Shown: in pieces, positions 17,613 to 25,772 of the stretch
Layout: each line of letters begins with the position of its first letter
Numbering within the stretch: the stretch's first letter is position 1
NCBI RefSeq assembly: GCF_028369105.1
Contig: NZ_JAQNDO010000001.1
Span: 5,176,501 to 5,240,500 of the forward strand
DNA from: Polyangium mundeleinium
Lineage (GTDB): Bacteria > Myxococcota_A > Polyangia > Polyangiales > Polyangiaceae
Length of the DNA: 64,000 nt
Direction: 5' to 3'
Made by a program: the position numbers and the translations under genes
The notes under the pieces: generated by a model
Told to the model about the DNA's origin: nothing
The model's input: only the letters and a program-made list of their open reading frames with translations
The model's database searches: none

Positions 17613-19034
17613 TTACAGGTCGAGGTGCCGCGCGAGCTCGATCCGCGTCGGATCCGTAGCGACGCCGCGCAAGAATCGATAACGCGCCTCCCAGCGCGTC
17701 GCGGCCTCGGCATCGCCACGGAAGCGCGCCGCGTCGGCCCGCGCGAAGGCATAGGAGCGGAGCGAGAAGCGGCGCAAGTCGAAGGCCGAGGCCGCGTCGA
17801 GCCAGAGCTCCACGTCCCCCTCGGAAGGCGCGATCAAGCGCCCCGCGAGCGCGAGGTGCACGCCGAGCCAGGGCGGCGCGTCGCCGCGATCCCGGAGCGC
17901 CGCCCAGCGCGCCGCATGGCGGAGCGAAGGATCCGCGCCCGCAAGGCCGACCCAGCCGTCGAGCGCGCGCGTGACCCGCGCCGATTGCGAGGTCGCGTCG
18001 CCGGCCCGGAACGGCTCGAGCGGGTTGCCGAAGCCGATCCACGAGAGCGCCGTGCCCGCCTCGACGTCCGCCCACGGAGGGGGCGGCGCCGTCCGCGCGC
18101 CGAGCGCGCCGAGCTGCCAGCGCGCCCGCGCCGCGAGGAGCACGTCGTGGCAGGCCGTGGCCCGCGCCTCCGCGCGTTCGGCCGACGCCCGCGCCTCGTC
18201 ACGCTTGCCGAGCGCCATGGCGAGCTCGGCACGCTGGAGCGCGACCGCCGCCGGGACCCGCGGATCCGAGGCGGCCTTGCCCGTGAGCTCGTCCTTCGCC
18301 GGCGCGTCGTCCACGGCGAGCTCCGCGAACGCCTTCTCCCGATCCCCGGCGAGCCGGAACACGTTCGACCGCACGAGCGCGCGGCCGTGAGGCCCGAGGC
18401 CAAGCGCGGTCGCGGCCTCGTCCGCGGCGTTCGCCCCGGAGGCCGCGTCGCCCTCCCGCGCGAGCGCCGCCGCCGCTTCCAGCCAGAGCGCGCCCCTCGC
18501 TGCGACGAGCGCCTCCGCTGTCCCGCTGCGCGGCCCCTCCTTGGGCGCGCGGAGCTTCGCTTCGACGCCGAGCACCCCGCGCGCTGCCGCCACGAACGTC
18601 GCCCCCGGGACCACCGGCGCAGGCTCCGCATCGCCGAGCACCGGCCGCCGCTCGGCGAGCCACTCGGTCGCGGTCCACGCGAGCGGCGCGGCGAGCGGAT
18701 CCTCGTCGTCGCGCGCGCGGGACAGCCGAGCGACCTCGGCCGCGTCGAGATCCGCGCCCGCCGCGAGCATCGACGCGAGGAGCGCGACCCGCGCGCCCGG
18801 CCCACGCGGCCCGTTTTCCAGGAGCGACCTCGCAGCCGCGATGGCCGCCTGCACGGGCTCGGTCGCCTCGCCGTTCGCCCGGGCCGTGGCGAGGCGCAGC
18901 CGGAGGAGCGCGCGTTGCTCCACCGCATCCGCGCCTCCCGCCTTCGGGGTCTCCGGCATCGGCGGCGGCGATTTTCCCGCGCGCGCCGCGCACGCGACGA
19001 GCAGCGCGCGGATCTCACCGAAATCCCGCGACAT
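17613..19034 (-). CDS. Alpha-helical repeat (TPR-like) protein, 473 aa
   Basis: A soluble, very Ala-rich protein made almost entirely of amphipathic helices. Pairs such as AVALQRAELAMALGKRDEARASAERAEA and FRLAGDREKAFAEL look like degenerate tetratricopeptide repeats, which mediate protein contacts. ATG 19034 lies inside the end of the upstream gene, giving a 20-nt overlap in another frame, so the two are co-translated or were once one gene. The longer open frame upstream is just the shadow of that gene. No catalytic motif is visible. It ends 22 bp before the barrel gene, which may be its membrane partner. Confidence 0.75.
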   Translation of the reverse strand: MSRDFGEIRALLVACAARAGKSPPPMPETPKAGGADAVEQRALLRLRLATARANGEATEPVQAAIAAARSLLENGPRGPGARVALLASMLAAGADLDAAEVARLSRARDDEDPLAAPLAWTATEWLAERRPVLGDAEPAPVVPGATFVAAARGVLGVEAKLRAPKEGPRSGTAEALVAARGALWLEAAAALAREGDAASGANAADEAATALGLGPHGRALVRSNVFRLAGDREKAFAELAVDDAPAKDELTGKAASDPRVPAAVALQRAELAMALGKRDEARASAERAEARATACHDVLLAARARWQLGALGARTAPPPPWADVEAGTALSWIGFGNPLEPFRAGDATSQSARVTRALDGWVGLAGADPSLRHAARWAALRDRGDAPPWLGVHLALAGRLIAPSEGDVELWLDAASAFDLRRFSLRSYAFARADAARFRGDAEAATRWEARYRFLRGVATDPTRIELARHLDL

Positions 19035-19755
19035 GCCCTCGTACCTTCGCGGCCCGATCATCCTGCACGAACGGCAGCATCTCGAAGCCGCGCGTCGTGT
19101 CCTCGCCCATGCAGAGCACCGCGGCGATCGCCGTGCGGTGGTCGTGATCCCGCGGATCGTAGTCGGCGTATCTCCGCGCGAGGGCCTCGGCGCGTTTCGG
19201 ATCGGCTTCGAGCAGGGCCGCGCGCATCGCCGCGATCCGCACGCGGAAGTCGAGCCACATGTCACCCCGCGCGAGCAGCGTGCGACGATCCCCCACCGCG
19301 TCCGCTTCCCGCCCGAGATCCGGCGCGCCGACCGAGGGACCGAGCTCGTCGAACGCGAGCCGCTGCGAGCCCTTTTTCACCACCTCGGCTTCGAGCTCGA
19401 GCGCGTCTGCCGCCTTGGCCAGGCGCTCCGCCGAGGGCGCGCCGACGGCTGCCTCGACGTAGTTCGCGACCGCGACCCGCGCGTTGAGCTCCTCGGCCCG
19501 GTAGCGCGCGCGGTTCGCGGTCCATGGCAGGCGCGCCGGTAGGAGCATCCACTCCATCGGCTCGCGGCAGGTCAGGACCTCCGGCGGCGCGGGGGACTCG
19601 TACGACACGAGGCACCGCTTCGCCTCCCGCGTCCCGTGCGCGAGCATGATCTCGGGCACGGTCACGAAGGAGGCCGCGCCCGTGGCCAGGACGGCGACGC
19701 TGGCGAGCGCGACCTTTTGCGCCTTGCCGAGCTGCTTTTGCCGCGTCGCGCCCAT
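19015..19755 (-). CDS. Membrane-anchored protein with helical repeats, 246 aa
   Basis: ATG 19755 starts a basic stretch followed by one membrane segment (VALASVAVLATGAASFV), then a short region with two Cys (KRCLVSY, VLTCREP). A helical C-terminal half follows (ALEADPKRAEALARRYADYDPRDHDHRTAIAAVL is the TPR-like part). It overlaps the next gene by 20 nt. The end of this protein and the beginning of the next both look like one continuous helical repeat domain, so the pair may be a split form of a single membrane-anchored repeat protein. No family assigned. Confidence 0.7.
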   Translation of the reverse strand: MGATRQKQLGKAQKVALASVAVLATGAASFVTVPEIMLAHGTREAKRCLVSYESPAPPEVLTCREPMEWMLLPARLPWTANRARYRAEELNARVAVANYVEAAVGAPSAERLAKAADALELEAEVVKKGSQRLAFDELGPSVGAPDLGREADAVGDRRTLLARGDMWLDFRVRIAAMRAALLEADPKRAEALARRYADYDPRDHDHRTAIAAVLCMGEDTTRGFEMLPFVQDDRAAKVRGHVAGFR

Positions 19756-19836
19756 GGGCGCCCTTCTTAGCTGATTTTCGGTCGCCGCTGCACGGGGGAG
19801 CGCTCCGTCCGAGGCTTCTTCCACGCCGTGTGCGCG

Positions 19837-20457
19837 TCAGATCACCGTCGTTGCCACGGCGATCCCGGCCGCGATCGAGCCGAGGCCGGCGAGTGCTTGC
19901 AGGCGCGGGCCGAGGGAAGGGGCGACGCGGGTGAGCGAGCGCATCGGCCAGGCCACGAGTGCGGCGATGAGCGCCATGCCGACCACCGACGCGAGCCCGA
20001 AGACGCCCACGAAGACCAGCGCCGCCGTGCGCGCCTGCATCGTGCTCGCGACGAGCAGCGTGAGCGCCGCCGTCCCCGAGGCGCCGTGCACGAGCCCGAC
20101 CAGCAGGGGCCGCTTGACCGTCTTCGGAGGCGTGTTGTCCTCCGCGCTGTCCTCCGTGGGCTTCTGCCGGCGCGACACGAGCGCGCCGATCCCGAGCCCG
20201 ACCAGCATCACGGCGACGGCGACGTCGAGGGCGAGGGCGATCGAGGGGGGAACAGTCGCACCGGAGGCCACGAGCGCGCCGCCGGCGAGGACCATCACGG
20301 CCCCGTGCCCGAGCCCCCACAGCGCACCGGACCAGGCCGCCCGCGCGACTGTCCCGCCGCGCGCCACGAAGGTGCACACGGCTGCGACGTGATCTGCCTC
20401 GAAGGCATGCTTGAGCCCGAGACCAAGGCCGAGGACGCTCGCCGCCACGACGGACAT
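19837..20457 (-). CDS. UreH/NicO-type nickel/cobalt permease
   Basis: A 206-residue membrane protein of the nickel/cobalt transporter superfamily (UreH/NicO branch). The metal signature H-x4-D-H is present as HAFEADH near residue 17, and further conserved motifs are GLGHG and GLVHGASGTAAL. Six hydrophobic segments are visible, with a charged loop (RRQKPTEDSAEDN) between the third and fourth. ATG 20457 is preferred because the hydrophobic domain starts right after it; ATG 20481 is an alternative. No urease or hydrogenase genes are in the window, so the metal user is unknown. Confidence 0.82.
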   Translation of the reverse strand: MSVVAASVLGLGLGLKHAFEADHVAAVCTFVARGGTVARAAWSGALWGLGHGAVMVLAGGALVASGATVPPSIALALDVAVAVMLVGLGIGALVSRRQKPTEDSAEDNTPPKTVKRPLLVGLVHGASGTAALTLLVASTMQARTAALVFVGVFGLASVVGMALIAALVAWPMRSLTRVAPSLGPRLQALAGLGSIAAGIAVATTVI

Positions 20458-20511
20458 GGCCCGCACCGTAGCACAGCGCATACCGGCTGTGTCACGCGTG
20501 TTGGGCGCGGA

Positions 20512-20760
20512 TCACCAGGGCGGCCGACCCGAGGGCGGAGGCGGGGGCGGTTTGGCTGGGAACGACAGCCCGCAGTCCTCGCAGACGACCGCAATGTCGA
20601 GTCCGTCGAGGAAGGGGTTGTTCCGTCGCCGTACAGGCATCGCCCGGCCGCCGCAACGCGGGCAGCGATCGACCGGCGACAGGTCCGCTGCCGCCTGCGC
20701 GACGGAGATCTGGGGAGGCGGAGGCGAAGAAGCAGACCCCACGGATCGCGAGGATCGCAC
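20512..20760 (-). CDS. Small zinc-ribbon protein
   Basis: The frame encodes a clear zinc ribbon: CPRCGG, then about 22 residues, then CEDCG, with RRRNNPFLDGLDIAVV between. A Pro-rich tail follows. The start is uncertain. I give GTG 20760, the first start codon after the lipB stop in this frame; GTG 20742 is also possible, and neither has a good ribosome-binding site. It lies 19 bp after lipB and may be co-expressed with it. Such single ribbons usually bind nucleic acid or protein; nothing more specific can be said. Confidence 0.6.
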   Translation of the reverse strand: MRSSRSVGSASSPPPPQISVAQAAADLSPVDRCPRCGGRAMPVRRRNNPFLDGLDIAVVCEDCGLSFPAKPPPPPPSGRPPW

Positions 20761-20779
20761 GAAGCGACCGCATGCGGAA

Positions 20780-21574
20780 TCAGCCGGCGGCGGGTTTTTC
20801 TTGCTTTGCGAGGCCGGAAGAGACGGGGTCCTCCGCGAGCGCGGCTTCGAGATCGGACACGTGGGCGATGTCTTCGACGCGCGGGACGGAAAGTTCGAGC
20901 CCGCGCGAAAGGATCTCGTGAGAGCCGAGCGCGAGATCACGCACGGCGGGCGCGCGGCCGACGAGCTCTTCGATCGACGTGACGCCGTGGTCGCGGATCC
21001 CGCACGGCACGATCATCCCGAACGAAGGGAGGTCCACGGACAGGTTCAATGCGAAGCCGTGCATCGTGACCCAGCGCGAGAGGCGCACGCCGATCGCGCC
21101 GAGCTTCGCGATCTCGCTGGCCCAGGGCGCGCCTGCCCACTCCGCGGGTTTGGCGCGATCGGCCCACACGCCGATGAGCCCGTCGACGACGCCCGACTCG
21201 ACCCCGAGCTCGCGCGCGAGCAGGATCATCACCTCCGCGAGGGAACGGACGTAGCGGCGAACGTCGCATCGATCCGGCTTGAGATCGAGGATCGGGTAAC
21301 ACACGAGTTGTCCGGGCCCGTGGTAGGTCACGTCGCCGCCGCGGCCCGTCTGGACGAGATCGACGCCGCGCTCGGCGAGCAGCTCCTGGCCGAGCAGCAC
21401 GTTGCCCGCGTCGGCGGCGCGGCCGAGCGTGACGACGGGCTCGTGCTCGACGAGCAGGATCAGGTCCTCGATGTGCCCGTCCGCGCGGAGCGAGACGAGG
21501 TGCTCCTGCAGCGCGTGGATCGGCTCGTAGCGCCGTCGACCGAGGAAATACGCCTTCGCCTGTCGCGCGCCCAT
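20780..21574 (-). CDS. lipB: Octanoyl-[acyl carrier protein]:protein octanoyltransferase LipB
   Basis: Transfers octanoyl groups from ACP to the lipoyl domains of 2-oxoacid dehydrogenases and GcvH, the first step of lipoate synthesis. The family signature GRGGDVTYHGPGQLVCYPI is present near residue 77, with the catalytic Lys in AKLGAIGV and the catalytic Cys in MIVPCGI. The length (264 residues) is slightly above usual, with about 20 extra residues at the C-terminus. Its ATG shares one base with the TAA stop of the HD-GYP regulator gene, so the pair is translationally coupled. lipA is not in the window. Confidence 0.95.
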   Translation of the reverse strand: MGARQAKAYFLGRRRYEPIHALQEHLVSLRADGHIEDLILLVEHEPVVTLGRAADAGNVLLGQELLAERGVDLVQTGRGGDVTYHGPGQLVCYPILDLKPDRCDVRRYVRSLAEVMILLARELGVESGVVDGLIGVWADRAKPAEWAGAPWASEIAKLGAIGVRLSRWVTMHGFALNLSVDLPSFGMIVPCGIRDHGVTSIEELVGRAPAVRDLALGSHEILSRGLELSVPRVEDIAHVSDLEAALAEDPVSSGLAKQEKPAAG

Positions 21575-23064
21575 TACTCCGGTACCTTGTCTCCGGCGCT
21601 GCGCCGCTCGTCGCGGTAGCCCTCGATGTTGTCCGTGAAGTTCGCGGCGACCTCGGGATCGAACTGCGAGCCGGAGCAGCGCTCGATCTCGGCCACGGCG
21701 ACCTCGTGCGGCAGCGCGCGGCGATAGGATCTGTCACTCGTCATGGCGTCGTACGTGTCGGCCACGGCGATGATGCGCGCGATGATCGGGATCTCGTTGC
21801 CCTTCAGCTTGAGCGGATACCCGCGCCCGTCCCACCGCTCGTGGTGCAGGTGCACGCCCGGGATGAGCGGGTGCAAGAACTTGATGGGATCGAGGATGTC
21901 GCGCCCGAAGACCGGGTGCTTCTTGAAGACCTCGTACTCGTCCTGCGTGAGCTTGCCGGGCTTGTTGAGGTTCAGGACGCAGCCGATCTTGCCGATGTCG
22001 TGCATGAGCGCGCTCTGCCGGACGATCTCGACCTCGTACGCGGACAGGCCGAGCTGCCTCGCGAGGAAGACGGCGTAGAACGCGACGCGATCCGAGTGGC
22101 CCGAGGTGTAGCGATCCATCTTGTCGATCGCCTTCGCGAGGCCCTGGATCGTCTGCTGGAACGTGGCCTGCAGATCCTGGTAGAGGCGCGCGTTCTCGAT
22201 CGCGGCGGCGGCGCGCGAGGCGATGATGCTGAGGAGCTTCCGTTGCCCCTCCTCGAAGCGGCGGCCCTTCGAGAACGAGCCGAGCGCGATGAAGCCCATG
22301 AACCGCTGGCCGATGCGCAGCGGCACCGCGACGAGCGAGTAAAGCGGCACCTCGGGCGGCGCCGAGAAGAACTTGAGCCCGCGCGGCCCTTGTTCGAGCA
22401 GCGTCGTCTCCGCGCGCAGGTGCGCGGCGATCTTGTCGTGATCGAGCACGCCGATCGCCGCGTCCTCGGGCAGCGTCGATCCGCGGATGTGTTGCCGCTC
22501 GAAGAGCCCGCCCTCACCGTCGTCGAGCCACGTCGACACGAGATCGCTGCGCACCTCCGAGAGGCAACTCTCGGCCACGGTCTCGAGCACCTGATCGAGC
22601 GAGAGGCTCGCCTGGATGGCCTCGCTGACTTTGTACAGGCCGAGCGCCTCGCGCAGGCGCAGGTTCTCCGCCGCCATGCGCTGCTTCTCGAGGCCGCGTT
22701 GCACGACGTGGATCACCTCGTCGAGCTTGAAGGGCTTGAGCACGTAGTCGTACGCGCCGCGCTTCATCGCGTCGATCGCGGTCTCGACCGTGCCGAACCC
22801 CGTCATGATCACGGTCAGCGCGTCGGGCGCGGTCTTGCCGATCTCGTCGAGCAGCGCGATGCCGCCCATCTTCGGCATCTTCAGGTCGCTGATGATGAGG
22901 TCGTAGTGCGACTTCGTGAGCTCCCCGAGTGCGACGGAGCCATCCTCCGCGGTGCGGACGATGTAGCCTTCCATGCCCAGGAAATCCGCCAGCATGTCGC
23001 GGATGACCTTCTCGTCGTCGACCACGAGGATACGCGGGCGCTCTTCCGTGAGTTGAGACGGCAC
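21574..23064 (-). CDS. Response regulator with GAF and HD-GYP domains
   Basis: A 496-residue signalling protein with three domains. Residues of about 10-125 are a receiver: acidic pocket VVDDE, phosphoacceptor Asp in LIISDLKMP, Thr in VIMTGFG, Lys in VLKPF. Residues of about 150-310 form a GAF domain (YSLVAVPLRIGQRFMGFIALG). The C-terminal part is an HD-GYP phosphodiesterase with HDIGKIG, HHERWDGRGYP and the usual metal-ligand spacing. HD-GYP enzymes hydrolyse cyclic di-GMP or related dinucleotides. The cognate kinase is not adjacent. The gene is directly coupled to lipB downstream and lies 53 bp after the RNA-modification fusion gene. Confidence 0.93.
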   Translation of the reverse strand: MPSQLTEERPRILVVDDEKVIRDMLADFLGMEGYIVRTAEDGSVALGELTKSHYDLIISDLKMPKMGGIALLDEIGKTAPDALTVIMTGFGTVETAIDAMKRGAYDYVLKPFKLDEVIHVVQRGLEKQRMAAENLRLREALGLYKVSEAIQASLSLDQVLETVAESCLSEVRSDLVSTWLDDGEGGLFERQHIRGSTLPEDAAIGVLDHDKIAAHLRAETTLLEQGPRGLKFFSAPPEVPLYSLVAVPLRIGQRFMGFIALGSFSKGRRFEEGQRKLLSIIASRAAAAIENARLYQDLQATFQQTIQGLAKAIDKMDRYTSGHSDRVAFYAVFLARQLGLSAYEVEIVRQSALMHDIGKIGCVLNLNKPGKLTQDEYEVFKKHPVFGRDILDPIKFLHPLIPGVHLHHERWDGRGYPLKLKGNEIPIIARIIAVADTYDAMTSDRSYRRALPHEVAVAEIERCSGSQFDPEVAANFTDNIEGYRDERRSAGDKVPE

Positions 23065-23117
23065 GGGCCGAGCCTACCAGATGTCTTGCAACTTTTCGGG
23101 CGAGATGAACCGCGCCG

Positions 23118-25412
23118 TCAGTCGTCGTCGGAGACGATCGCGTGGCGGATCGTGCGGGGCGACTCGTCGAGCTCGGGGACGTGCTCGGTCGGCGCCTCCG
23201 TGATGGTCGGCGAAGGGAGGCCGCCGGGCGGCGCGTACGAGGGCGGCTGCGCGTAGGAGGTCGGCGAGGCGTACGACGGCGGCGACGCGAACGAGTCGGG
23301 CGACGCGTACGACATCGGCTCGGCGAGCGAGTCCGGCGGATACGAAGGCGGCGGCGGCGAGAGATCGGTCGGCATCGGGCCGATCGCGGGCTGCGAGCCG
23401 CCGCGATCGAGCGGCCGTGGCGGCGGCAGGGGCGCGCTCGCCGGTTCGCCGGGGAGCATCGACGAGGCCCGGTTCTCGCCGAGCGCGTGCTTCTGCTCGA
23501 GGAACTTGATCACGGACGAGCCCGTCGCGCGCTCGAGCGACGCGCGCAGATCCCCCGGCAGCGTCGACTCGATGAGCAGCTTCGCGCCCGTGCGTGGATG
23601 CACGATCTCGATGCGGATGAGGTGCACGAACGAGCGATCGAGGCCGTGCTTCTCCTCGAAGTAGCGGTTTGTCGGCACGTGGCCGTACCGCTCGTCGCCG
23701 AGCACCGGGTGCCCGATCGCCGCGAGGTGGCGGCGGATCTGGTGCGGCCTGTGCCCGTCGGGGATCACGCGCAGGATCGAGTGACCCGAGGCCACGGCGA
23801 GGCGACGGTAGCGCGTCCGCGCCATGTAGCTGCGGCCGCCCTCGCGCAGGTCGCGCGCGATGGCGCCCTTCGTCGGCGTGACGCCCTTCGCGGCGACGAG
23901 GTAGATGAGCCGACCGCTCGTGGCGAGCGCCGTCGTCCAGAGCTGCCGCGCCACCTCGTTCCGCGCGAAGATGCAGAGGCCGCTCGTGCCGGTGTCGAGC
24001 TTGTTCACCACCTTGAGGTTCGACACGCCGGGCAAGCGCAGACAGCGCTGCATCAGCGAGCCGAGGTACTCCGGCTGGTTCTCGACCGGCTCGTGCGGGC
24101 CCTTCTCGACCACGATGACGTCGTCGTCCTCGTAGATCACGCGCGGCTGCGCAGGCGGCGCGCGCTTGAGCACCGCGACCGTCTCGACCTCTTCCGTGAG
24201 GGGGATCATGTCAATCGGGATGAGTTCGCTCGACGTGTAGCCGAGCCGGCTGAAGTGATCGAGGTCGCGCGCGAGCGTATCGGGATCACACGAGACGTAG
24301 ATGCAGAGCGGCGCGCCGAGGCGGGCGATGGCCTCGCGCGCCGCGGGTGAAACCCCGCGTCGCGGCGGGTTCATCACCACGGCGTCGAACTTCTCGTTGT
24401 TCGCGAGCAGCGAGTTCACCACGTCGGCCGCGTCGCCGACGCGCGCGTCGAGCTTGCCGAGCCCTTGCGCTTCGGCCGCCGAGCGCGCGTTCTGCACCGC
24501 CGGCGCGAACGACTCCACCATCGTCACGATGTTCTTCGCGTGCGACAGCGCGATCGAGATCGCGCCCGAGCCGCCGTAGAGATCGAGCACCTTCGGCTGC
24601 CGCCGGTTCGTGCCCGTCTCGTCGATCAGGAGCTGCATGTCGAGCGAGGCGATCTCGCGCGTGATGAGCGCGTGCACGCGCGACGCCTGGCCGCGGTGCA
24701 CCTGCACGAACGAACCAAACGAGGCCACGTGGTACGTCGGCCCGATGCGATCCTCGGCGTGCGGCACGCCGTCGAGCACCATCGTCTCCGGCCCGAGGAT
24801 CTGCGGCGCGTCCGCCTCGTGCAGGTTCGCCGCGATCCCCACGACGCGCGGCAAGAGCGCCCGGAGCGCGCGCCCCGCCTCCTTGAGCTCCTCGCGGGAG
24901 GGGACACGATCACGTTGCAGCACGAACGTGAGCAGCACGCCGACGCGGTTGCCTTGTGCGGTCGTCGTCGTCTCGGGCAGCGACGTCGTGCCGGGCATGT
25001 GCACCTCGCGCAGATCGATCGCGCGGAGCACACCACCGCCGTGCGGATCGTACGGCAAGAGCAGCCCGCGGGCCTCGGGCGGCGGCGACGTGATGAGCCC
25101 GCGCAGGATCGTCGTCACCTCGGCGAGCGCGGGCGCGAGCACGCGACAGTTCGGGATGTCGATCACGTCGTGGTTGCCGGAGCGACCGTAGAGCCCGATC
25201 CCGCCCGTCGGCGACACGATGAGCTTCGCGCGGCCGCGGTAGCCCACGATCTGGTCGCCGGGCACGACCTGGCGCGTGTACAGAAGCTCGAGCGCCGGGT
25301 AGTGCACGATCGCGCTCACCACGCGCGCGCGCTTCGTCGTGAGCTGCTGGGCGTAATCCATCCCGATGAGCGGACAGCCGCCGCATTGCTCGGCGTGCAC
25401 GCACTCGATCAT
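23118..25412 (-). CDS. Fused TrmA/RlmD-type RNA (uracil-5)-methyltransferase and RluA-type pseudouridine synthase
   Basis: A 764-residue fusion of two RNA-modifying enzymes. The N-terminal half is a TrmA/RlmD-type methyltransferase: Cys cluster CVHAEQCGGCPL at the start, SAM site LDLYGGSGAISIALS, NPPRRG, and catalytic Cys motif YVSCDPDTLARD near residue 395. The C-terminal half is an RluA-type synthase with the catalytic Asp in NKLDTGTSGLCIFAR and RPHQIRRHLAAIGHPVLGDERYG. A 130-residue Pro/Ser tail with a repeated SYASP-like unit follows. ATG 25412 is chosen because homology begins there; ATG 25541 would add 43 low-complexity residues. Which uridines are modified cannot be read from sequence. 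Confidence 0.87.
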   Translation of the reverse strand: MIECVHAEQCGGCPLIGMDYAQQLTTKRARVVSAIVHYPALELLYTRQVVPGDQIVGYRGRAKLIVSPTGGIGLYGRSGNHDVIDIPNCRVLAPALAEVTTILRGLITSPPPEARGLLLPYDPHGGGVLRAIDLREVHMPGTTSLPETTTTAQGNRVGVLLTFVLQRDRVPSREELKEAGRALRALLPRVVGIAANLHEADAPQILGPETMVLDGVPHAEDRIGPTYHVASFGSFVQVHRGQASRVHALITREIASLDMQLLIDETGTNRRQPKVLDLYGGSGAISIALSHAKNIVTMVESFAPAVQNARSAAEAQGLGKLDARVGDAADVVNSLLANNEKFDAVVMNPPRRGVSPAAREAIARLGAPLCIYVSCDPDTLARDLDHFSRLGYTSSELIPIDMIPLTEEVETVAVLKRAPPAQPRVIYEDDDVIVVEKGPHEPVENQPEYLGSLMQRCLRLPGVSNLKVVNKLDTGTSGLCIFARNEVARQLWTTALATSGRLIYLVAAKGVTPTKGAIARDLREGGRSYMARTRYRRLAVASGHSILRVIPDGHRPHQIRRHLAAIGHPVLGDERYGHVPTNRYFEEKHGLDRSFVHLIRIEIVHPRTGAKLLIESTLPGDLRASLERATGSSVIKFLEQKHALGENRASSMLPGEPASAPLPPPRPLDRGGSQPAIGPMPTDLSPPPPSYPPDSLAEPMSYASPDSFASPPSYASPTSYAQPPSYAPPGGLPSPTITEAPTEHVPELDESPRTIRHAIVSDDD

Positions 25413-25548
25413 GGTCGACGGGATCTCGCCGGCTCGTAGGGTCCGACGCGTGGGATTCGAAAGAATACCCCGCCCGGTACCTGCGGCCCCGGGGGTGCCA
25501 TCGGGACCATTCGGCCCGTTTTTCCCTGCGCCTGGGTCCATCAGCGGT

Positions 25549-25577
25549 AGATTACAAGCGTCGCTCGGGGACGTCGA
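25549..25577 (-). promoter_or_regulatory. Possible sigma-70-like promoter upstream of the methyltransferase fusion gene
   Basis: On the minus strand TCGACG (25577-25572) and TAATCT (25554-25549) are separated by 17 bp, a fair match to -35 and -10 boxes. Transcription would begin near 25541, exactly at an in-frame ATG. The message would then be either leaderless or have a leader of about 130 nt before ATG 25412. The rest of 25413-25772, the gap between the divergent genes, shows nothing else. Weak evidence only. Confidence 0.3.
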
Positions 25578-25772
25578 AGCAGGAAAAGTCGCGGCCCATC
25601 GTTTTCTTCTTCGAGCGGGGAATCTCACCACCGGCCGGTCGGGGCCGGACCCGGGGTCGGCCTCGGCAACCGCCGGACGAGGGCGGTGGTAACTTTGTCG
25701 GCACGCGCTGCTCGGGGCCGCGTAGGATGCCGACCGGCGAGGGTTCTAGCCGCCCGCGCGATCGACCGAGCC

